From JACKNG01 sp040220855 (lineage in GTDB: Bacteria > Pseudomonadota > Gammaproteobacteria > Ga0077536): 64,000 bases of DNA. This document shows positions 27,645 to 36,592 of the stretch, piece after piece (position 1 is the stretch's first letter; each line of letters begins with the position of its first letter). Location: positions 25,453-89,452 of the forward strand of contig JAVJVZ010000064.1 of NCBI GenBank assembly GCA_040220855.1, written 5' to 3'. The position numbers and the translations under genes were made by a program. The notes below the pieces were generated by a model. That model worked only from the letters and a program-made list of their open reading frames with translations. It did no database searches and was not told where the DNA came from.

Positions 27645-28397
27645 ATGCCACGCGTGGTCCAGTTGACCGATACCCACATCTACGCTTCCCCGGCGGACCG
27701 TTTCGACGGTCTCGACACCCGGGCGAGCCTCGCCGCGGTGCTCGCCGAGCTCCGCACCGGCCCGCCCATCGATCTGCTGGTACTGAGCGGCGACCTCAGC
27801 ATGGACGGCTCGCGCGCCTCCTACGCCTGGCTCGATGTCGCGCTGGCGGACTTCCCCGCCCCGCTGGCCGCGCTGCCCGGCAACCATGACGAGCCAGCCA
27901 ACTGGCCGCGCGGCGCCGCGGGCGGCTTCACGGTCACGCCGAAGGCACTTGCGTGCGGGCGCTGGCGGCTGCTCCTGCTCGACTCGCGCATCGCCGGGGT
28001 CGCCCACGGTGCGCTCGGACGCGCGCAGCTCGCCTGGCTCGAGCGCACGCTCGCCGCGCGCCCGGCCGGCATGCACGACATCGTCTTCCTGCACCATCCG
28101 CCGCTCGCCGTGGACAGCCCCTGGATCGACGCCATGGGCCTGCGCGATGCCGCCGCCTTCTGGCAGGCCCTGCCGGCCGGGGCGCAGCCGGTGGCCTGCG
28201 TTGCCGGGCATGTGCACCAGACCTTCGACCGTCTGCATGCCGGCGTTCGCGTGATGACCACGCCGTCGACCTGCGTGCAGTTCGCGCCGCGTGCGCGGCA
28301 CTACGCTACCGACGCACGCGCGCCCGGTTACCGCGTGTTCGAACTCGGCGACGACGGCCGTTTCGCGACCGAGGTCGTCCGCGTGCCGCTGCCCTGA
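27645..28397 (+). CDS. CpdA-like calcineurin-type phosphodiesterase
   Basis: This 250-residue metallophosphoesterase contains the complete dimetal motif series: QLTDTHIY, LSGDLSMDG, GNHDE, FLHHPPL and GHVHQ. Length and order match class III cyclic-nucleotide phosphodiesterases such as CpdA (3',5'-cAMP hydrolysis), although substrate specificity cannot be read from the motifs. The ATG at 27645 has GAGGAGG 7 nt upstream; the open frame further upstream is not coding. Divergent from nrdA, convergent with tsaB. Confidence 0.87.
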   Translation: MPRVVQLTDTHIYASPADRFDGLDTRASLAAVLAELRTGPPIDLLVLSGDLSMDGSRASYAWLDVALADFPAPLAALPGNHDEPANWPRGAAGGFTVTPKALACGRWRLLLLDSRIAGVAHGALGRAQLAWLERTLAARPAGMHDIVFLHHPPLAVDSPWIDAMGLRDAAAFWQALPAGAQPVACVAGHVHQTFDRLHAGVRVMTTPSTCVQFAPRARHYATDARAPGYRVFELGDDGRFATEVVRVPLP

Positions 28398-28495
28398 GCA
28401 ACTGCGCCGGAAACCTGAGCGTCACCGACCTCGCCGTGTCCGCGCCCGCGCTGCTCACGCCATGTGCAACGGCGTGCGCATGGCTCGCCCGCGCG

Positions 28496-29164
28496 TCACT
28501 CGAGCGCGCCGCGCAGGTAGGCGGGCAGGGCGGAGGCCGCATCGACGGCCCGGCCCGCGGCCAGCTCGTCGCGGGCGAGCGTGGCGACATCGACGGCGTG
28601 CGGCAGATCGTCGCTCGCCCGCGGCAACGCTGCGAGCGCCTGCGGCAGGCGTGTGCGGTACACGTCCCAGCCGTTGCCGGCCGCCAGCCAGTCGTCTCCC
28701 GGGGCGAGCAGTACCGCCTCGGGCGCGAGCAGTACGTCATCGCCGAGGCGCCGCGCGCGACCGTCGTGGCAGTCGAAGGTCGCGCAGTAGACCTCGTCGC
28801 GGCGGGCATCGATCAGCGTCGCCACGCGGCCGCGGTGCCCACGCCGCGCGGCGCCGGCGGCGAGTACGGCGAGCGTCGACACCGCACACACCGGCAGCTC
28901 GCGCGCCAACGCGATACCTTGCGCGAGTGCGGCCGCGACGCGCACGCCGGTGAAGGTACCGGGGCCGAGGCCGAACGCCACCGCATCGAGCCGATCGCGG
29001 TCGCAGCCGGCTTCGGCGAGGACCGCATCGAGCATATCGAGGATGATCTCGGTATGGCGGCGCGGCGCCACCGCGTGCCGCGCCGCGACGCCGCCGGCGT
29101 GCAGGAGCGCGACCGAGCAGGCATCCGTCGCGGTCTCCAGTGCGAGGATGGTCGCGATGGTCAT
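28496..29164 (-). CDS. tsaB: tRNA threonylcarbamoyladenosine synthesis protein TsaB
   Basis: A 222-residue ASKHA-fold partner of TsaD/TsaE needed for t6A37 in ANN-decoding tRNAs. It shows ILALETATDACSVAL at the N-terminus, the AFGLGPGTFTGVRVA family signature near residue 65, and the IDARRDEVYCA strand. Full length. Divergent from lolC with a 48-nt gap. Confidence 0.93.
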   Translation of the reverse strand: MTIATILALETATDACSVALLHAGGVAARHAVAPRRHTEIILDMLDAVLAEAGCDRDRLDAVAFGLGPGTFTGVRVAAALAQGIALARELPVCAVSTLAVLAAGAARRGHRGRVATLIDARRDEVYCATFDCHDGRARRLGDDVLLAPEAVLLAPGDDWLAAGNGWDVYRTRLPQALAALPRASDDLPHAVDVATLARDELAAGRAVDAASALPAYLRGALE

Positions 29165-29198
29165 TGTGGTCGGCTCCGCGGCGTGCGAGGAGAACGCC

Positions 29199-29204
29199 TA
29201 TAAT
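29199..29204 (+). promoter_or_regulatory. -10 element immediately before lolC
   Basis: A perfect TATAAT ends 8 nt before the lolC ATG. If used, transcription would start at about the start codon, giving a leaderless or nearly leaderless mRNA. No good -35 is seen at normal spacing. Confidence 0.4.
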
Positions 29205-29212
29205 CGCCCGCC

Positions 29213-30454
29213 ATGTTCGCTTCCGTCGAATTGTTCATCGGTACCCGCTACATCTTTGCCCGGCGCGGCAATCATTTTATTGCCTTCATTTCGCTCACCG
29301 CGATTGTCGCGACCGCGCTCGGCGTCGCCGTACTGTTGACCATATTGTCGATCATGAACGGCTTCGAGGGTGAGTTGCGAGAGCGCATCCTCGGTATGTC
29401 GGCCCACCTCGAGCTCGATACGCGATCGCTCGACGGTACTGCCTGGCCGCGTGCACTGGCCGCTGTCGATGCGCGCGACGGTGTCATCGCCGCCGCGCCG
29501 TACGTCAGCCGCGACGTGCTCGTCGCGCAGCGCGGCGTGGTGCGCGCGGTCGAAGTGCGTGGCGTGTTGCCAGCAGCGGAGCACGCGGTCACTGCGCTCG
29601 CGCCACACATGACGGCCGGTGACGTCGCCAGTCTCGGCGCCGGGCGCTACAACGTCATCGTGGGCGCCGAGCTCGCCGCACAGCTCGGCCTGCGTGTCGG
29701 CGACGACCTCATGCTGCTGTCGCCGCAGCCGGTCGTCACGCCGGCGGGACTGGTACCGCGGCTCAAGCGCTTCACCGTGAGCGGGGTGTTCGAGTTCGGG
29801 CTGCAGGAGCACGATGGCGCGCTGGTGCTGATCCACGTCGATGATGCCGCGCGCCTGTTCCGGCTCGGCGAACGCGTCGACGGCATACGCGTGCGGCTCG
29901 CCGACGCCAATGCCGCACCCGCACTCAAGCAGGAACTCGCGCGCGAGCTCGGCCTGCCCGTGCGCGACTGGACCGACACCCATCGCAATCTGTTCCGAGC
30001 CCTCGGCACGGAGAAGATTGCGATGTTCGTCATCCTCGCGCTCGCCATTGCCATCGCCGCGTTCAATCTCGTCTCGATCCTGGTCGTCGCGGTGACCGAG
30101 AAGCGGGGTGACGTCGCCATGCTCGGAGCGCTCGGTCTCACGCGCGCGCGCATCATGCGCATCTTTTTCCTGCAGGGCGGGATTACCGGGGTGCTCGGTG
30201 TGCTCGCCGGCCTGGCGCTCGGATACCTGCTGGCAGTCAACATCGGGGCCGTGGTGGCCTGGCTCGAGCGTGTGCTCGGGTTCCGCGTGTTCTCTCCCGA
30301 CGTCTACTACATCTCGACCATTCCCTCCGACCCACGCTGGCCGGATTTTGCCGCGACGGCGACCTTTGCCCTCGTGCTCGCACTCGCCGCCCCTCTCTAT
30401 CCTGCCTGGCTGGCCGCGCGGCCGAGCCCCGCCGAGGGCCTGCGCCATGAGTGA
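29213..30454 (+). CDS. lolC: lipoprotein-releasing ABC transporter permease LolC/E
   Basis: At 413 residues it has the LolC/E topology: an N-terminal membrane segment (about 22-45, followed by LSIMNGFEGELRERILG, the family motif), a large periplasmic domain, and three C-terminal membrane segments (about 260-290, 315-345, 375-400). With LolD it extracts lipoproteins from the inner membrane for LolA. Only one permease gene is present next to lolD, so the transporter may use a homodimer (LolF-like). Overlaps lolD by 8 nt. Confidence 0.93.
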   Translation: MFASVELFIGTRYIFARRGNHFIAFISLTAIVATALGVAVLLTILSIMNGFEGELRERILGMSAHLELDTRSLDGTAWPRALAAVDARDGVIAAAPYVSRDVLVAQRGVVRAVEVRGVLPAAEHAVTALAPHMTAGDVASLGAGRYNVIVGAELAAQLGLRVGDDLMLLSPQPVVTPAGLVPRLKRFTVSGVFEFGLQEHDGALVLIHVDDAARLFRLGERVDGIRVRLADANAAPALKQELARELGLPVRDWTDTHRNLFRALGTEKIAMFVILALAIAIAAFNLVSILVVAVTEKRGDVAMLGALGLTRARIMRIFFLQGGITGVLGVLAGLALGYLLAVNIGAVVAWLERVLGFRVFSPDVYYISTIPSDPRWPDFAATATFALVLALAAPLYPAWLAARPSPAEGLRHE

Positions 30455-31130
30455 GGTCGTCATCGAGTGCCGCGATCTCGCGCGTCGTTTCGACGACGGC
30501 GCCACCGTGGTGGACGTGCTCGACGGCGTTTCGCTGGGTGTCGCCGGTGGCGAGACCGTCGCCATCACCGGCGCCTCGGGTTCGGGCAAGAGCACGCTGC
30601 TGCACCTGCTCGGCGGCCTCGACAGCCCGACGCGTGGGAGCGTGCGCCTGTGCGGCCACGACCTCCACCTCGCGCGCGAACGCGAGCGCAGCCGCCTGCG
30701 CAACCGCATGCTCGGCTTCGTGTACCAGTTCCACCACCTGCTGCCGGAATTCTCCGCGCTCGAGAACGTCGCCATGCCGCTGCTCATCGGTGGCGAGGCG
30801 GTGGCGAGTGCGCGTGCGCGCGCGGCGGCGATGCTCGAGCGTATCGGTCTCGCCGCGCGTGCGTCGCACCGGCCGGCGGAATTGTCGGGCGGCGAGCGCC
30901 AGCGTGTCGCCATTGCGCGCGCGCTCGTCAACGCACCACGTTGTCTGCTCGCCGACGAGCCGACCGGCAATCTCGATCAGCGCAATGCCGCGCACGTGTG
31001 CGACATGCTGCTCGAGCTCTGCGCCGAGCACGCCGCGGCGCTGATCGTGGTCACCCACGATGCCGCCATCGCGGCGCGCATGCAGCGCCGTTACGCGCTC
31101 AGCGGCGGTCGTCTCGAGGCAGTCGCCTGA
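30447..31130 (+). CDS. lolD: lipoprotein-releasing ABC transporter ATPase LolD
   Basis: A 227-residue ABC ATPase with Walker A (GASGSGKSTLLHLLGGLD), Q-loop region (FVYQFHHLLPEFSALENV, the LolD motif), signature LSGGERQRVAIARAL and Walker B LLADEPTGNLD. It powers lipoprotein release. The ATG overlaps the lolC end (ATGAGTGA). Its 3' end overlaps the convergent DUF2062 gene by 32 nt. Confidence 0.95.
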   Translation: MSEVVIECRDLARRFDDGATVVDVLDGVSLGVAGGETVAITGASGSGKSTLLHLLGGLDSPTRGSVRLCGHDLHLARERERSRLRNRMLGFVYQFHHLLPEFSALENVAMPLLIGGEAVASARARAAAMLERIGLAARASHRPAELSGGERQRVAIARALVNAPRCLLADEPTGNLDQRNAAHVCDMLLELCAEHAAALIVVTHDAAIAARMQRRYALSGGRLEAVA

Positions 31131-31656
31131 CCCGCGCGAGGCGCTTCTCGCGCCGCCGGTAGAGCAGGTAACCGCGCCACAGCCAGCGCACCGCGAGGTT
31201 GCCGATCGCCGCCGCGCTCAGCCCGCACACGAAGCAGCCGAGCAGCAGTGGCTGCCAGATATCGCCAAAGGTCGCGATGACGCCGCTGAAGCTCGGTTCG
31301 AAGTGACCGGGCGCAGGTGCGTTCGCGTGCGTGTAGCCGCTGATCCAACTGCCGACCTTGTAGGCGAACAGGAACATCGGCGCCATCGTCAGCGGATTGG
31401 TGAGCCAGATCGCGGCCATCGTCACCGGCAGGTTGACGCGGAACAGGAAGGCCAGCACGCCGCCGATGAGCATCTGCACGGGCAGCGGGATGAAAGCGAG
31501 AAAGAAGCCGAGTCCGACACCGCCGGCGACCGAGCGGCGGCCCAGGTGCCACAGCTCGGGATCGTGCAGGCGCGTGCCGAGCCAGCCGAGGCCGCGCGCG
31601 TGCGCGAAGTTCTCGCGTGACACGAGGTAGCGCTTGAGCAGGTGGCGCGGGCTCAT
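31099..31656 (-). CDS. DUF2062 inner-membrane protein
   Basis: A 185-residue membrane protein of the DUF2062 family, with the characteristic GVGLGFFLAFIPLPVQMLIG and the WLTNPLTMAPMFLFAY segments, plus a third hydrophobic segment (about 132-158) and an Arg-rich cytoplasmic tail. Function unknown in the family. It commonly lies next to comEC/lol genes in gammaproteobacteria, as here. Confidence 0.87.
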   Translation of the reverse strand: MSPRHLLKRYLVSRENFAHARGLGWLGTRLHDPELWHLGRRSVAGGVGLGFFLAFIPLPVQMLIGGVLAFLFRVNLPVTMAAIWLTNPLTMAPMFLFAYKVGSWISGYTHANAPAPGHFEPSFSGVIATFGDIWQPLLLGCFVCGLSAAAIGNLAVRWLWRGYLLYRRREKRLARVRRLPRDDRR

Positions 31657-31800
31657 CGCAGGCGCAGCAGATTCAGCGAGGGGTGCGCATGTGCCGCGGC
31701 GTTGCCGCGAGCGGGGTGCGGTCGGCTGTGGTCATCGTGTCTCGGATGCCGCGGATTGCGTCGCGGCCGGTCTCCGCGCTAGGGTTGGCTGGCACCCGCG

Positions 31801-34200
31801 GTGGCGGGCGCCTTCGCGGGCAGGCAGGGATGCCCCCGACATCCACCCGTTGCGAGCATCGATCGTCATGGAAGACGTGTGCAACGCCAGATTCTACTCT
31901 ACCTGATCGCGATCACGGGCGGCCTGCTCGTACCACACGCGTTACCGCTGGCGGTGGCGTGCGCAGGCTTGGTGCTCGCGGCGGCGCTGGCGCTGCCGCC
32001 GCGTACGCGCGCACTCGCGGCGCTGCTCGCCGGCCTCGCCTGGTCGAGCATTCATGTCGATGCCTATCGCGGGGCCCTGCCGGCGATCGACGCGCGCGGC
32101 AGTGCGGTCGCGATTCGCGGGCGCGTGGTCGACTTCGCGCGGGACGTCGCCGGCGGCGCGTCCTTCGAGCTCATGCCGCCGGCACAGGGATTCGGCGCAC
32201 GCCTTGCCGCGGTGCGCATCGCGGTGCGCGGCTATCCGGGGCCGCCACCACCGCCCGGCGCGTGGTGCGAGCTGCGCGTGGTGATCGGTGCCGCGCGTGG
32301 TCTGGCCAATCGCGGGGTGAGCGATCGCGAACGCGCCTGGGCCGCGCGCCGCATCGGCGCCACGGCCCGCGTCGTTCCGCACCCGGCCAATCGCTGCGCG
32401 GCGATCGCCCCGCGCGCGAGCTTCGCACGCTGGCGCGCATGGCTGTCGCGCGCCATCGACGCCGCGGTGGTCGACCCGCGCCACGCCGCGGTCGTCCGCG
32501 CGCTCGCGATTGCCGACCGCAGCACGCTCGACGACGCCCATTGGGAACTCGTGCGCGCGACCGGTACGGCGCACCTGCTGGCAATCTCGGGTCTGCACGT
32601 GGCGCTGGCGGCCGCGCTCGCTTTCGTCGTCTGCCGCATCCTCGCCGGCTTGCCGGGCTGGCGCTACCAGGCGTATCCGGCGGTACGCCTCGCCTGGTTC
32701 GGCGCCGTGGCCGCCGCCGCGCTCTATGCCGGCCTGGCCGGCTTCGGTGTGCCGGCCAGGCGCGCCGCATTGATGGTGGCCCTGGCAGCCGCGGCCGCGC
32801 TCGGCGGGCGGCGCGTCTTGTCCATCGAGCACCTGCTCATCGCGCTCGCCGTGATGGCGACGCTCGACCCGTTCGCACTGCTCGGTGAGGGTTTGTGGCT
32901 GTCGTTCGGCGCGGTCGCCATCCTGCTCTGGCAGGGTTCCCGGGTCGGCCGCGCGCGCCCGGCCTGGCTGCGCGCGTGGCGCGTCCACCTCGCACTGGCC
33001 GCCGGCATGGCACCGTTGATTGCCGCCATCTTCGGCACGGTGCCGCTGCTTGCGCCCGTGGCCAACCTGGTCGCGGTGCCATGGTGCAGCGTGCTCGTCG
33101 TACCGCTGGTCTTCGCTGGCATCGTGCTGGCGCCGTTGAACAACCTCGCAGCGAGTCTCGCCTGGGACATGGCTGCACGCCTGTGGAGCTGGCTCGAGGG
33201 CGTGCTGGACATGCTGGCGTCGGTGCCACTCGCAGTCACGCTCGAGGTGCTGACCCTGCCCGGCCTGGTCCTGCTCGCGCTGGGCATGCTGTTGTGTGCA
33301 CTGCCGCGAGGTCTCGGCCTGCGCCGGCTCGGGCTGTTGCTGATTCTCGCCGGTGCCGGCGCGCGCGAGTCGGCCGCGCCGTGGGATGGCTTCGAGGCGC
33401 GCGTGCTGGACGTCGGCCAGGGGCTTGCCGTGGTGGTGCGCACGGCGCATCACGTGCTGCTCTACGATACCGGGCCGCGCTGGTGGCCGAGTGGCGACGA
33501 TGCCGGGCGCGCAGTGGTCGCGCCGGCCTTGCGCCAGCTCGGCGTCGCGCAGCTCGATGCGGTGGTTGTGAGTCACAGCGATGGCGATCACGTCGGCGGG
33601 TTGCGTTCGGTACTCGCCGCGGTAGCGGCGGCACGCGTGCATGCGCCGCGCGCCGCGGCGTTGCCCGCCGGGGTGACGGCGACGCCCTGCGAAGGCGCCG
33701 CCGACTGGCAGTGGGACGGCGTCAGTTTCCGCTGGCTGCACGCGGGTGCGCTGGGAGGCGGCACGCGCAACGACGGCTCGTGCGTGCTGCTGGTGACGAG
33801 CGCCCATGGGCGGCTCCTGCTGAGCGGCGACATCGAACGGCGCGCCGAGGCCGCGCTGGTCTCGCGCCACGCCGCCGCACTGGCGGCGGAGGTGCTGCTG
33901 GTGCCGCATCACGGCAGTGCGACCTCGTCCAGCAGGACGTTCGTCGCTGCGGTCGCGCCGCGGCACGCGGTCATCGCGAGCGGCCATCGCAATCGATACG
34001 GACTGCCCGACGCTGCCGTTGTCGCGCGTTATCGTGCGGCGGGCGCGCAGGTACTCGACACCGCGCGCGACGGTGCCATTACGTTGCGCTTCGCGGCGAG
34101 CGGCATCGATGTGCACACCGAGCGCGGTGCGCGCATCGGTTTCTGGTCGCGGCCTGCGACCGCGGCCGCGGGCAAGAGCTGCGCTACTTTCGACTGCTGA
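31801..34200 (+). CDS. comEC: DNA internalisation protein ComEC/Rec2
   Basis: Up to 799 residues. It has an N-terminal membrane pair with an OB-like soluble domain, the ComEC channel domain with about eight hydrophobic segments (HLLAISGLHVALAAAL is the family signature, about residue 258), and a C-terminal metallo-beta-lactamase domain (VLDVGQGLAVVVRT, VSHSDGDHVGG, SGDIERRAEAAL, LLVPHHGS). It transports single-stranded DNA across the inner membrane during natural transformation. Start uncertain: GTG 31801 is the longest, but GTG 31879 just before the first membrane segment is at least as likely. No other competence genes are in the window. Confidence 0.9.
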   Translation: MAGAFAGRQGCPRHPPVASIDRHGRRVQRQILLYLIAITGGLLVPHALPLAVACAGLVLAAALALPPRTRALAALLAGLAWSSIHVDAYRGALPAIDARGSAVAIRGRVVDFARDVAGGASFELMPPAQGFGARLAAVRIAVRGYPGPPPPPGAWCELRVVIGAARGLANRGVSDRERAWAARRIGATARVVPHPANRCAAIAPRASFARWRAWLSRAIDAAVVDPRHAAVVRALAIADRSTLDDAHWELVRATGTAHLLAISGLHVALAAALAFVVCRILAGLPGWRYQAYPAVRLAWFGAVAAAALYAGLAGFGVPARRAALMVALAAAAALGGRRVLSIEHLLIALAVMATLDPFALLGEGLWLSFGAVAILLWQGSRVGRARPAWLRAWRVHLALAAGMAPLIAAIFGTVPLLAPVANLVAVPWCSVLVVPLVFAGIVLAPLNNLAASLAWDMAARLWSWLEGVLDMLASVPLAVTLEVLTLPGLVLLALGMLLCALPRGLGLRRLGLLLILAGAGARESAAPWDGFEARVLDVGQGLAVVVRTAHHVLLYDTGPRWWPSGDDAGRAVVAPALRQLGVAQLDAVVVSHSDGDHVGGLRSVLAAVAAARVHAPRAAALPAGVTATPCEGAADWQWDGVSFRWLHAGALGGGTRNDGSCVLLVTSAHGRLLLSGDIERRAEAALVSRHAAALAAEVLLVPHHGSATSSSRTFVAAVAPRHAVIASGHRNRYGLPDAAVVARYRAAGAQVLDTARDGAITLRFAASGIDVHTERGARIGFWSRPATAAAGKSCATFDC

Positions 34201-34310
34201 GCGGGTTTGGTAATGTCTGCGCCACCCGCGCGGACGGCTCGCTACCGTCAGGCGCCTGCCGCAGCAGGTGTTCGCGCCGCCGTCGCGTCAGCCAGAGGAA
34301 ATAACCACCC

Positions 34311-34955
34311 GTGTTGGAATTCGTCAGTGCCGGCGGCTGGATGATGCTTCCCATCCTGCTCTGCTCGGTGGTCGCGATGGCGATTGTCATCGAGCGATTC
34401 TGGTCGCTGCAACGCAGGCGCATTGCTCCGGAGAACCTGGTCGCGCAAGTGTGGCAGTGGGCGCATGCGGAGGTGCTCGACGACAAGCGCGTGCAGGGCC
34501 TGCGTGCGGGTTCGCCGCTCGGCCGCGTGCTCGCTGCCGGGCTGGCCAACCGCCATCACGACCGCGTGGTGATGAAGGAGGGCATCGAGGAGGCCGGGCG
34601 CCATGTCGCCCACGAACTCGGCCGCTATCTCAATACCCTCGGTACCATTGCCTCGATCACCCCGCTGCTCGGGTTGCTGGGCACCGTCATCGGCATGATC
34701 AAGGTCTTCACCGTGATCACCGTCCAGGGCGTCGGCGGCGACGCTTCGATACTGGCCGGTGGCATCTCCGAGGCGCTCATCACGACCGCGGCGGGGCTCT
34801 CCGTGGCGATTCCCACGCTCATGTTCTACCGCTATTTCTCCGGCCGCGTGGAGGACTTCGTGGTGGTCATGGAGCAGGAAGCGCTCAAGCTCGTCGAGGT
34901 ACTGCACGGCGAGCGCGAGGCGGTCGGCGAGGGTGCCGCGATGGAGGGCGCCTGA
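34311..34955 (+). CDS. exbB: ExbB/TolQ family proton channel protein
   Basis: A 214-residue inner-membrane protein with three membrane segments (about 9-29, 110-135, 150-175) and the family region TPLLGLLGTVIGMIKVF...GGISEALITTAAGLSVAIPTL. With the adjacent ExbD it converts proton motive force to movement at the cell envelope, usually for TonB- or Tol-dependent processes. GTG start with an AGAGGAAA site. No tonB, tolA or tolB is present; in many gammaproteobacteria this exbBD pair precedes lpxK as here. Confidence 0.9.
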   Translation: MLEFVSAGGWMMLPILLCSVVAMAIVIERFWSLQRRRIAPENLVAQVWQWAHAEVLDDKRVQGLRAGSPLGRVLAAGLANRHHDRVVMKEGIEEAGRHVAHELGRYLNTLGTIASITPLLGLLGTVIGMIKVFTVITVQGVGGDASILAGGISEALITTAAGLSVAIPTLMFYRYFSGRVEDFVVVMEQEALKLVEVLHGEREAVGEGAAMEGA

Positions 34956-34956
34956 A

Positions 34957-35382
34957 GTGAACTTCGGCCACAGCCCCAAGCGTGATGTCGACGTCAACCT
35001 GACGCCGCTGATCGACGTCGTCTTCCTGCTGCTGATCTTCTTCATGGTGTCGACCACCTTCGTCAAGGAGTCGAAGATCGACCTCACCCTGCCGGAAGCG
35101 AGTGAAGAACTGCGCGAGCACGAAGCCGTGCGCATCGAACTCGCCATCGATCGCGATGGCAGCGTGTTCGTCGGTGAGCGCGGGCTGGTCAATGCGCGCG
35201 TGGAAACCATCCGCCAGGCGCTCGTCGAGGCGCGCGGTAACGCCGACGAGGAACCCGTGGTCATTATCAGCGCCGATGCGCAGACACCTCATCAGGCGGT
35301 CGTCGATGCCATGGACGCCGCGCGCCAGGCTGGCCTGTTGCGCGTCACTTTCCCCACGCGGACGCGTGCGGACGACGACTGA
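34957..35382 (+). CDS. exbD: ExbD/TolR family protein
   Basis: A 141-residue protein with a short cytoplasmic N-terminus, one membrane helix bearing the essential Asp (LTPLIDVVFLLLIFFMVSTTF) and a periplasmic domain. It is the partner of the preceding ExbB. GTG start 1 nt after the exbB stop, so coupled. Confidence 0.91.
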   Translation: MNFGHSPKRDVDVNLTPLIDVVFLLLIFFMVSTTFVKESKIDLTLPEASEELREHEAVRIELAIDRDGSVFVGERGLVNARVETIRQALVEARGNADEEPVVIISADAQTPHQAVVDAMDAARQAGLLRVTFPTRTRADDD

Positions 35383-35409
35383 GCCAGGTGGCCTGGCGGC
35401 GGTGAGCGC

Positions 35410-36420
35410 GTGAACCGACGCTGGCTGACGTTCCTGGACGACGTCTGGTACGGCAAGCACCCGGCGCGCGTGTTGCTGGCGCCGCTCGGCTGGCTGTTCC
35501 GGAGCGTGGCGCGTGCGCGACGGGCGATCTATGCGACCCGGCTGCTCGCAGTCTACCGTGCACCAGTGCCGGTGATCGTGGTCGGCAACATCTCGGTCGG
35601 TGGCACTGGCAAGACGCCGTTGGTGATCTGGCTCGCGCGGCGCCTGCGCAGCTACGGCTTCCGTCCGGGTATCGTCGCGCGTGGTTATCGTGGGCGCGCG
35701 CGGCACTGGCCGCAGCAGGTGCGCGTGGACAGCGATCCCCTGGCGGTCGGCGACGAGGCGGTCGTGCTCGCCCGTCGCACGCAGATGCCGCTCGCGGTCG
35801 GCCCGGACCGCGGCGAAGACATCCGCGCGCTGCTACGGCACAGCGACGTCAACATCGTCGTCTGTGACGACGGCCTGCAACACTACGCGCTGGCACGCGA
35901 CATCGAGATTGCGGTACTCGACGGCGTGCGCCGGACCGGCAACGGCGCCTGCCTGCCGGCGGGGCCGCTGCGCGAACCGCCGGCGCGGCTCGGCGAGGTC
36001 GATTTCGTCGTCACCAACGGGCTTGCCGGCCGCGGCGAGTTCGCGATGCGCTACGTGATCGAGATTGCGCGCCGCGTGACGGACCCGCGCGACAGCCGCG
36101 AGTTGGGCGACTTCGCCGCGAGCCACGTGCACGCCGTGGCGGCGATCGGCAATCCGGACAGTTTCTTCGACGCCCTCAAGCGCAGAGGCGTACGCTTGAT
36201 CGCGCACGCTTTTCCGGACCACCATCCCTTCGTGCCGGAAGATTTCGCGTTCGGCGATGATGCGCCGGTGCTGATGACGCAGAAGGATGCGGTCAAGTGC
36301 GAGCATTTCGCCGACGGGCGTTTCTGGTACGTCCCGCTCGAGGTCGAACTGCCCGAGGTGTTCGAACGCCGCCTGAAGACACTCCTGAAGAAGGTTATCG
36401 ATGGACAAGAAGCTGCTTGA
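35410..36420 (+). CDS. lpxK: tetraacyldisaccharide 4'-kinase
   Basis: A 336-residue inner-membrane-associated P-loop kinase that phosphorylates the 4' position of lipid A disaccharide. It has an N-terminal membrane anchor (about 16-36), VGNISVGGTGKTPLVIWLA (Walker A), RGYRGRARHWP and VVCDDGLQHYALARD (Walker B-like). GTG start. First of the lpxK-Trm112-kdsB-phosphatase set, joined by short overlaps; shows a lipopolysaccharide-making Gram-negative. Confidence 0.95.
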   Translation: MNRRWLTFLDDVWYGKHPARVLLAPLGWLFRSVARARRAIYATRLLAVYRAPVPVIVVGNISVGGTGKTPLVIWLARRLRSYGFRPGIVARGYRGRARHWPQQVRVDSDPLAVGDEAVVLARRTQMPLAVGPDRGEDIRALLRHSDVNIVVCDDGLQHYALARDIEIAVLDGVRRTGNGACLPAGPLREPPARLGEVDFVVTNGLAGRGEFAMRYVIEIARRVTDPRDSRELGDFAASHVHAVAAIGNPDSFFDALKRRGVRLIAHAFPDHHPFVPEDFAFGDDAPVLMTQKDAVKCEHFADGRFWYVPLEVELPEVFERRLKTLLKKVIDGQEAA

Positions 36421-36592
36421 TTTGCTGGTGTGCCCGGTCACCAAGGGGCCCCTGATCTATGACCGCGAGCGCGGCGAGCTGATCTCGAAGTCGGCGCGCC
36501 TCGCCTACCCGATCCGCGACGGCATCCCGGTCATGCTCGAGGACGAGGCGCGCGAGCTGAGCGAGGAAGAAGTCGAGAAGCTCCACGCTTGA
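36401..36592 (+). CDS. Trm112 family protein (YcaR-like)
   Basis: A 63-residue zinc-ribbon-like protein starting MDKKLLDLLVCPVTKGPL and carrying the AYPIRDGIPVMLEDEAR motif of bacterial Trm112/YcaR proteins. Only one Cys (in VCPVTKG) remains, as in many bacterial members, so zinc binding is doubtful. It overlaps lpxK by 20 nt and kdsB by 4 nt. Confidence 0.92.
   Translation: MDKKLLDLLVCPVTKGPLIYDRERGELISKSARLAYPIRDGIPVMLEDEARELSEEEVEKLHA

Noticed and set aside
31942..34116. 724-residue minus-strand open frame over comEC
   Set aside because: Antisense shadow of the ComEC frame, rich in Arg/His/Gln as expected for reversed GC-rich codons.
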